64,000 bases of DNA from Branchinecta lynchi. Lineage: Eukaryota > Arthropoda > Branchiopoda > Anostraca > Branchinectidae. The translations under genes were made by a program, and so were the position numbers. This document shows, one piece after another, positions 50,101-59,100 of the stretch. Numbering within the stretch: position 1 is the stretch's first letter; each line of letters begins with the position of its first letter. The notes beneath the pieces were generated by a model. It ran no database searches. It worked only from the letters and a program-made list of their open reading frames with translations, and was not told where the DNA came from. The stretch lies in assembly GCA_023053575.1 (NCBI GenBank), contig JAKZAP010000018.1, positions 2,914,001 through 2,978,000 of the forward strand, given 5' to 3'.

Positions 50101-53100
50101 AACTCGCCTACATATTAAAGTTTAACTGAAAGAAGAACTTATTTTTGTGTCATTTAATCGAATACACTGAATTATTTTGATTCTACAAGGGACTTTTTTT
50201 TATTTTCCACCATCTGCTCTAGTTATGACGTTAAAAATATTTGCGGTGTTCCCCACAGCGTAAATTCTACTATGACGCGGGAAATTTTAATCTCAACAGA
50301 AACGTGGCTTTTCAGTGGGCAGTGGTGAGATTGGTGAAGATTGCTAGTGCCTAAAAAAAAAAAAAATCATATATCTTCCTCGTAAGGCATTCAACAAAAA
50401 TACAAGCGCATAGAGGTACCACAAATCACACGAAAATTCCACTATTTGAAAATCGATTATTCGTGAATAGCGGAACAACGAAGTAACGCATTTTCAGCGG
50501 GTCATCAGGCCAATTTAAGTGAATAAGTGATGGGTAACCAGACTATCCTATCCCAGCCCTTTCGGTTAAACTTTAATGTAAGCGAAGGCAACCAATATCC
50601 ATGTCGTATTTTCTAGTTGTGTTCCTTGTAGTTTCCTTAAAATGTTTACAGGTTTCTTAGTTTCTTTTTATAAGGGGTTTTAGATTAAGCCGAGTGGAAG
50701 CCGAAAATTCTGGTATTTTTTCCTGAAAGTGATCTTTCTACACTCAAACGGGTTTCAGTTTACCACATGAAGACGCTTTAACGTTGAGTTCTGTGTCTGG
50801 GCTCTGGGGAAATTACAGTTTGGCTCATAAAGCCCAACTCTTCTAAAAATAATCTTTTCACGACAAAATGGTTCACTCAATACTTGCCCCGTGAAAACGG
50901 CAATTTTCTTTTTGCCGCTTGCCGACTCTGTACTGACTTCACGCTCTCCGAAGCGGAGGTTCGACGCAACATATTTGAAAACTGTGCGCGTTGTGGCTAA
51001 GAACTGGGAAAAAATAAGTAACAAGAGCAAAGGTTTTGATCGGATCTCAAAACCTTAATATTTGTTGGACTTCTTGGTCCAGACGATCCAATCTTGTATA
51101 TTTCCGAGTCTTCGCTAGACGCCTTCAACATTTTGTTATTTCTCCGCATTAAACCGCTTGAATATGTAGCCTACACAAAAATGTTTTGGAGTTTTCTGCT
51201 TGCGGCCAAACAACTAATCAAATGAGGAAACGAAGTTCACATATGGACTCGGCAATCATGTTTACTCCAGTATCTCATCTCTAATCGACTTCAAAAAAGT
51301 TTTTCAGATTTTTTTTTATTACCAACTTCCTCGTATGTTAGCAGGATTCCCGGCGAACTGCATGCAGCGCAAAAGGTCTAGTGACATCGAGAGCCGAACC
51401 TTTCAATCCCAATTTATAGGTTTTTGCAAATTTTGCCAGCTTATCCGTCAAGGAAATAAACTTGAAAACTCGATTCAGCATGTCTCCTTATCCCGATACC
51501 GAATCTCTAATCGACTTCAGAAACAACTTTGAGCTTCAATCAAATTTCCAATCTTGGCCGAATTCCTGGTGAATCGTTTGTCCGGCAAGAAAACTAAGTT
51601 CAGATATGGATTCAGTGGCCCTCCTTACCCCTTAAACGAATATCTCATTAGCTTAGAAAACATATTTGTTTTTACCCTTCATTCGAAATCCCTCTCCTAT
51701 ATAAATATAGGGCTCAAGGACCCACCTACGGACTCAGCCTGTACTTTGCCAGTGAATCCTCGTGCGAATTCTGAACAACAAAACCCCTTCGACACCCCGA
51801 CAATCCAAAACCCAAAGAATAAGTACGCTAGGTTTAAACAGTCTTCGATCAAACCCCATAAACTTTGCGCGTATGCACGCGACCGAAGTCACCATCTCTC
51901 CTGCGTCCATATATTAAACAAAGTGACGTCACCCACGAACAGAGCTTTCGCCTGTGTGAATAAACGGGTAGGGTAGGGACTTTTATGAAAAAAGCTGAAC
52001 ACACAAGATAAACCTGTGAAGTACCAAGTCTTTCAAAATAAGTTCCATAGGGGACTAGGGATGACAAAAAATGGCAAACCAAATACGAGGGGTCCGAGAA
52101 ATGGCTGAAATGGCTGATTGCGGAAAAAAAGGTGTTACCCAGAAATGCGGTATACTTGCCCTATCTGCGGTGATTTTGATGGGCTGGACCATTTTCTTTT
52201 CAGGTGTCATCGGCTAAGCAAGGTAAGAGGGAGTTTTCTTGGGGATGGTGGTTGTGAGCCACTTCTTGGAATTTTGAAGTCGACGTCGAAAGTAAATGAA
52301 TGAATGAATGAAGTATTTTATTACCCATCAACAACACAACGGAAAGAAAAGATGGAGTATGTGAAAAGAAAAGAAAAACAACAATTACAAGAATACATTA
52401 CATACAATTACAACATTAACGTAGATACAAAATCACAGAACCAAAAGAAATTTATCAAAAAAGAATACCCATCCAGGGGTGTTCAACATCTTTATACGAG
52501 AGATTCTCGACCAGTTTATCAACGCATAGAATGGGATCAGCGACAGAGTACCTCTGCATCAAATACCGGTTGCGGGACCAACTGGGAACTTGAACAAGAT
52601 ATTTAGCAAATTTAAAATATAGCTTTCTCATCTCTTTCTTATCAGAGGTGGTTAGGAGATCCCAGAATGGAGCCACAAACAGTAAATGAGGCAGAGCCAC
52701 AGCGTTGTACAACCTTGCAAGGAGTTTTTTTTGGCATATTCACTTGCGATGGAACAAGTGACGCATAAGCTCCGCGGAGTTTCCTCTCAGTACGAGCGAT
52801 AATGAGCTTACGCGTTGCGGGCAGTGACGGGCCAATCGGTAGGCCAAGGTACAACAGCTCGCTCGTATGTTTTAAATCAGTACCACCAAGGTTCACAAAC
52901 TCGGGAGAAAACTGGGGCGGACAGTTAATATAGTAGCGGTTGGAAATTTTGTCAGGAACGGTCTTATTACTCGAAAGTTGAGCGTTACATGATGTTGTTT
53001 GGTAGTTGTATATGTATGTGTACGGCCTGAAAAATTGCTTTAAATACAGTCATTCATTCATTCATGGTAGCTGACTTTTGAGTTTTACAGACATTATTTA

Positions 53101-56100
53101 ATATGCAAAACTGAAGAAGTATTTAGACTCAAGACCTGTCCTATACGTCTTTTTAGCAACCCAGCATCCAGGGGCAGTTCGAAGGGCTTGGGCATGGGAG
53201 GGCGGGGGGTGAGGACTTCAAAATATACGACTGTCTAAAAACACAGCACCAGCAGGCTCAAGAAATATTAACGTTATAGGTCCGTTATGGAAAATGCTAT
53301 TGTAGCAATAAATAATAAACAAATAAGTAACAGGAATTAGACGATGCCGTTCATATCAAATTTCGCTGGAGAGAAGACAGGCCTCGGTACCAACTTCTGA
53401 CATATCTACTCAAGACAAACTAAAGTGAGCGCCGCATGCAAATTTTTAATCAGAGCAAAATTTAACTACTCCTTTACAACTCCTACCTTTTAATGTAGCT
53501 TAGACTCCAAATCTCAAGCTTAAAACCCCACATAAATGATGTACACTTCAACTAAACAGAAATATGGTAGGACTAAGAAAGAGCCGCAGGCAAAATTTTT
53601 TAAATCTGCCTTTATTCGGCAATGTTCGACTACTTCCCACGCAAACTCTTGCTTTTAACCTGGCTCAGATCCCAGGCAGCAGCTTGTACCATATGTACCT
53701 AAGACTTAAACTCAGCGCCGCCTGCAATTTTTTCGTAATCCGACCCTTTTCTGGCATTTCTAGTGGCTGAAATCTTAGGCTTATGGTGCATTTACACACT
53801 GCGTAAAATCCGAGCGTATTTTACGCATGTATTTGGGCTTGAAAAGATCTCTAGCAGTTCGGACGTATTTGAGAAATCGGTCCGTCTTGTATCTAAATAC
53901 GTCCGTATTGCTAGAAATCTTTTCAAGCTGAAATACATGCGTAAAATACGCTCGGATTTCAAAATACGCTCGGATTTTACGCAGTGTGTAAACCCACCAG
54001 TAACACCTCACCTAAATTACGCGCCTTTCAACCGAATAGCGAGTAGACGACTATAAAAGACGGAGCAGGTAAAGTTTTGCGAAACATTTTAAATTCTGCC
54101 TACTACATCATATATCTGTCAATGCCCAGATAACTTGCAAACGGAGTGCGATATTTCCCCGGAAGTTGGTACGTGGTAGTACTTCCACTTTGAATTTAGA
54201 CTATACAAAAAAAAGTGCAATCATCGGGCGGTTGTCCCCGTTTCTTTTTGAGATAAGGACATTTATACACAAAACCAGGTAGGATAATGCTGAAACGTCG
54301 CGCCGCAGGGAAAATTTTCGAAAACCAGCCTGTTTCCGCACCACAGCACAGAGTGAAAATCACGACTTGGGAATGGCATTTATGTCACTCTGGCAAGTTC
54401 AAAACATAGCTACGACTGTCATTCTAACAAGCTCAAAGCACACGATAATTCGTAACTTAATATCTGCCTCATATGGCAAGCTCAAAACTTACGACTGCCT
54501 CTAATAGACGACTAGAAAATCTCTTCGTAAAACACGACAAGAAAAGGGTAATTTTCAGGGGCAATTCGCGGTTGATGTCATTCTGGCAAGTTCCATATGA
54601 CTGATTCTGACAAAATGAGAGCACGAAACTGTGAATCTGACAAACTTAAACATACTACTAAAATCTATATGGAACAATACGACCAAAAATGGATCATTTG
54701 AAGGCAAAGTTCCCGATTAGCTAACTGCTTTGTCTGCCTTTATCCGGCAAGGTCAAAGCTTACGACTGTCTCTAATTTACGACTAGAAAATCCCTTCGTA
54801 AAGTACGACAAGAAACGGGTCTTTTCAGGCGAAATTCGCGGTAGATGTCATTCTGGCAAGCTCAAACATACAACTTTCATTCTGGAAAACTCAGAACACA
54901 GAACTGTGAATCTGAAAACATACGAATAGAAATTTCTCCGTATCCATACAATAAAAAAATGTGATTTGTGGGTGAAATTCACGTTTGGTAACTGCCTGCA
55001 TGTCATTCTGAATAGCTCAAAACACCGGACTGTCATACTGACAAGCTCGAAACATACGACTGAGAGTAGATTCTCTGGAGCATGAGGGGGGGGGGGTCGA
55101 GTCACCCCCCTAGACCCCCCTTCGAACCGCCCCTGCCAGCATCTTGACGAAAAGGGTCCAAGGTCTGAACTAATCGTTTGGATTTGAAAGAAAAGGAAGA
55201 AAGGAGAAGCTTGGATTTACCTTAGTTCCAGTTGGTCCTCTTTGTCCCTTGTCCCCACGAGGCCCTTGGCATCCTTTCTGTCCTGGAGGACCGAAATCAC
55301 CGGGTCCACCTGCAATCAAGATCATTGGTTGAAGAGTATTTGAATGAATGAATTAAGTCCTTTATTTCAGCAAAAGCCACACTTAAACTGCAACAAAACC
55401 AATTACAGAATAATAACTAAGATTTTTGATTGTTTTGCACTATCAAATAACTGAGGTTTGCCCAAGGTCGACCTGTATGATACGACATATGATATGATAT
55501 ATATTGCTTAAAGCCCGAGGGCCATCGCATACAAAACAAGATACAAAAAAAAAACTCTTCTAGTAAATCCAACCTACAAAATCTCTTCTCTATACTTCTA
55601 ACCTATCCACAAAAACCTTCCAAGCTGCCAAGCCCCAAACAAACTTTCTCCTTAAGCTTTTCGACCAACCAACCTTCCCCAAATATTCGCTCCCCAAATA
55701 TTTCAACTCTCAAATCATTCAACTCCACAGATTCTCACATAAAAGTAAACAAATTCTCACCCACACAGCCACACACAGGGCAGAAGTAATGACCACTAGA
55801 CCGACCCTTAACACTTCCCACATGTTTTCTATCACTGAGCTCTAACCATCAATTTTTATCAATAACCGCGATGGTAGGTCGTAGGAAAAAGGGAGTGTAG
55901 AAAAAGCAAATATGTATCAGACACCACCACTCTTGGTAGTGCGATGTTAACATGTTACAGGGTAGATAGGATACTAGCGACAATACTAAAAAAGGAGCCC
56001 GCAGTTAATTAGTCTTATTTATCAACTCCTTCTATCTTATCAAACGAGGCACAGTGACGCAATCTTAGTGGTTTTCAAAAACTCTCAGAAAATAATGCTC

Positions 56101-59100
56101 GCTCGGAACGCATAGCCTGATCGAGAGTCCTCGTTCGAGAGTCCTCACTTAAAAGAAATACTAACGGAAGTAAAGCTTTCCAATCGAAGTCGAGGAGACC
56201 TTCACTGAGAGTCCAGCATTTTCAGTGAAATTTACCGGACAGAAAATTTTCAATTTCCTCCCAATTAATGTAAAAAACACCGAAAATATACCTGTAGTTC
56301 ACGGGTAGGATTGAAGGCTTTTTTCCGTGGCATACTAGTGTGTCACAAACTTTTTTTTTTTTTTTTTTTTTTTGCCGTCGATTTCAGCTAATTGCTCGAA
56401 AGTGGTAAGGGTCTAACCTGTGCGTTTTTTACAGAAATTGTGGACTTTAAGCCCGATTGATGAATATGACATAACCTTTGGGAAAGCTCCGTAGAACTCT
56501 TGCCTGGGGCCAAAAAGGATGGTCTTTGCTTGCCCTCGAGCCAGACCCTACGGTGTGTGAAGTGAAGCGAAGTTGAGTAGCCTATGTCAGGAAAGACTAT
56601 CTGAAGTTGTGAAACCAAGCTTTCGTTTCATCAAACCATGTTCCTACTTTCGGGTGGGAAGCTCTGTTGTAGAAGGCAAGCAGGCAGGCACCAGTTTCAA
56701 ATTGAATTTGGACTAAAATCTTCAAGTGCTAAACATTGCTAGGCAGTTGCCCTGCCCCACAGCCAACAGATTTTATTTGAGTGACTAATAGACACATTTT
56801 TTTTTTATAAGTGTCATGTCCCCACGGGTCCGAAATTGCTGCCATCTATTGTTTCTACCCATTGCTGTTCGTGATTTCAGCTAAGTTCATCATTCCATTT
56901 TTTTGTACTTGGGATTGCGGTAGAGAAATGGTATCAGATATGCCTCTTAAACTCTATAAGTTTCTCTCATTGCTAAAGACATCAGAGCTTAAAGACATCA
57001 GAAATAGTTTCAGATATGCCTCTTAAACTTTATAAGTTTCTCTTATTGCTAAAGACACCAGGGCTTACCGTTTGCTCCTTTCTAAGTGTACAGATAGATT
57101 TTTTTTTAATGAATGAATTTTATTTATAGCCCGCCAAACAACAAAAGAGGAATGGGCGGAGTAAATAAAAAAGTAAACTAACAAGAAAACTTAGTATTAA
57201 CATATATCCAAAACACAAAAAATCGAACATTCAGCAAACGGCACAGTAATGGCGATCGATAGCTCTTGATGAGCTAATCAAAGTATATGCAATCGGTTTT
57301 TTGGTACAAACATTCCTTGAGATAAACCATTTTTAAGTTATCAAGGGGTTGACAACTCCCGTAGTAGGGAATGTAACAATCGGCTGTTAGGCTATAATTA
57401 TCTTCGGCGATGAGGGGTTTGCAACTTTTGCGAGTTGGTGTACCTATTATTTGTTTCGAGTGTATTTGATGTCTATCACGGGGAGAGGGAGTTGTAAGTA
57501 TGAAATTATTGCTAGAGCGGGTTCGTAAGGGGCTAGGCATTTCTGCAAATGGGTGCACATTTTACTCGATCTCTATAAATATGGGGGTAAGAAAATTCGT
57601 CTCCATGGTCTATCACTCTAGCCTAATCTTTACGCAACGGGTGCAAATCATAATGTAAAACAATGAGTTATTTTCCTAATAACTGTCGTCTATGGTAGGT
57701 ATTTTGATCCTGAAAAGTTACGGATAGCATTATAATACAAACTAGATTTTCATCCGACACGTTGTCTAAGATTGAAAAAGATAAAGTTCAACTGGGTGCA
57801 AAGTGAATTTAGTCCCTTCTTCCGATATTCATTTGTTGTTTTCAACGCTGAGGAATAGCCTTTGGTCGTGTGATTAACGATTCTGTTCTTCTTGGAAGAT
57901 ACCGTTTTGAAAGCTTGGAGCGTTGACAACTTCAGCATTTAACCAATAGCGAAGAAACAAAACCAAAGTGTTACTATCGCAATACTTTAGTCGGCAAAGC
58001 CGAATAAAAGTTGCCGCAACACTTCACGTTTCCTGGGCAACGCAAATCTATTTTTGTGATGTTGTTTTTTTCTCGGTATTTTCGAATAAAGATCAAATCT
58101 ATAGACAAAATCTCAATAAACAGAACTTCAAGCTGACGTCCTTACCTTTCTGTAAGAAGGATCCTCAATTTATGTTTATCTGCTTGGTAAACTAGACCAT
58201 TTTATCATACGAACTTTAAACTACAGCTAAATCTGAATTCCCCGTCAAATTGGCGCCACAACATAGAAAATTACCTCAACAGTTGTTTGTCAATTTCAAG
58301 CCACAAAATCATTGTTGGTAGTGGAAACACAGTTGTGGGCCATAAAAACGACCGCGAAAAACTTTCTCGAGACATAAATTCTTTGTTTGATTTGCGGCCT
58401 TAAGGCCTCAAAAACGCCTAAAAGGACCCCTTGCTGATTCTGCCTTTTATAATATACTTAGCTCCCATATATAAGCTTCTAAAATCTCACCTTTCTCCAT
58501 TGTTTCGTTTCGTAACTACGGATTTTTGCGCTTTTTCAGCCTTGCTGATTTTTCCCGTCACCCAACGAAAAGTTTGCCGGAATCTCCGTTGTGTCCGCTG
58601 ACAACTCCTTCACACATAAGGCTGTGATAATCTTCTGTTTATTACTTATTTACTTAGTTTTCCCACAAAGGCACGTTCACTTTTCAAATCTTTTGCGCCC
58701 AGCCGCCGCGTCGGAGAGCAGGAAGGCTGGATCTAATGGACAAGCGCTAACAAGAGAATCGCTACTTTCAGGTGGAAAGTGATGGTATTTTCGAAAACGT
58801 TTTTTCTGATCGCTTTTACCTAGAAAAGATCATTTCTAGTAAGAGTTGTGCTTTAAGAATTTCTTATTTGAAAATATAGAAATCAACCCTAACTTTATTT
58901 TCTTACTCTTCCTTTTTCCTGTTTAATTTATGAACGAATGCGGCCAGCCGCTAAGGGCAGTCCTCTCTTAGAATGGAGACTATTTACAGTATATATATGT
59001 ATTTGCTTGTGATTAAATAACTTCAATACTAAACTAAATCATGAAAAACAACTGAGATGGAAAAAGCTATTTCTCGAACAAATTATCTTACCTGTGATAC

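Noticed and set aside
51554..51976. 140-codon plus-strand open frame
   Set aside because: It starts in a decayed family C element and shows no domain or splice context.
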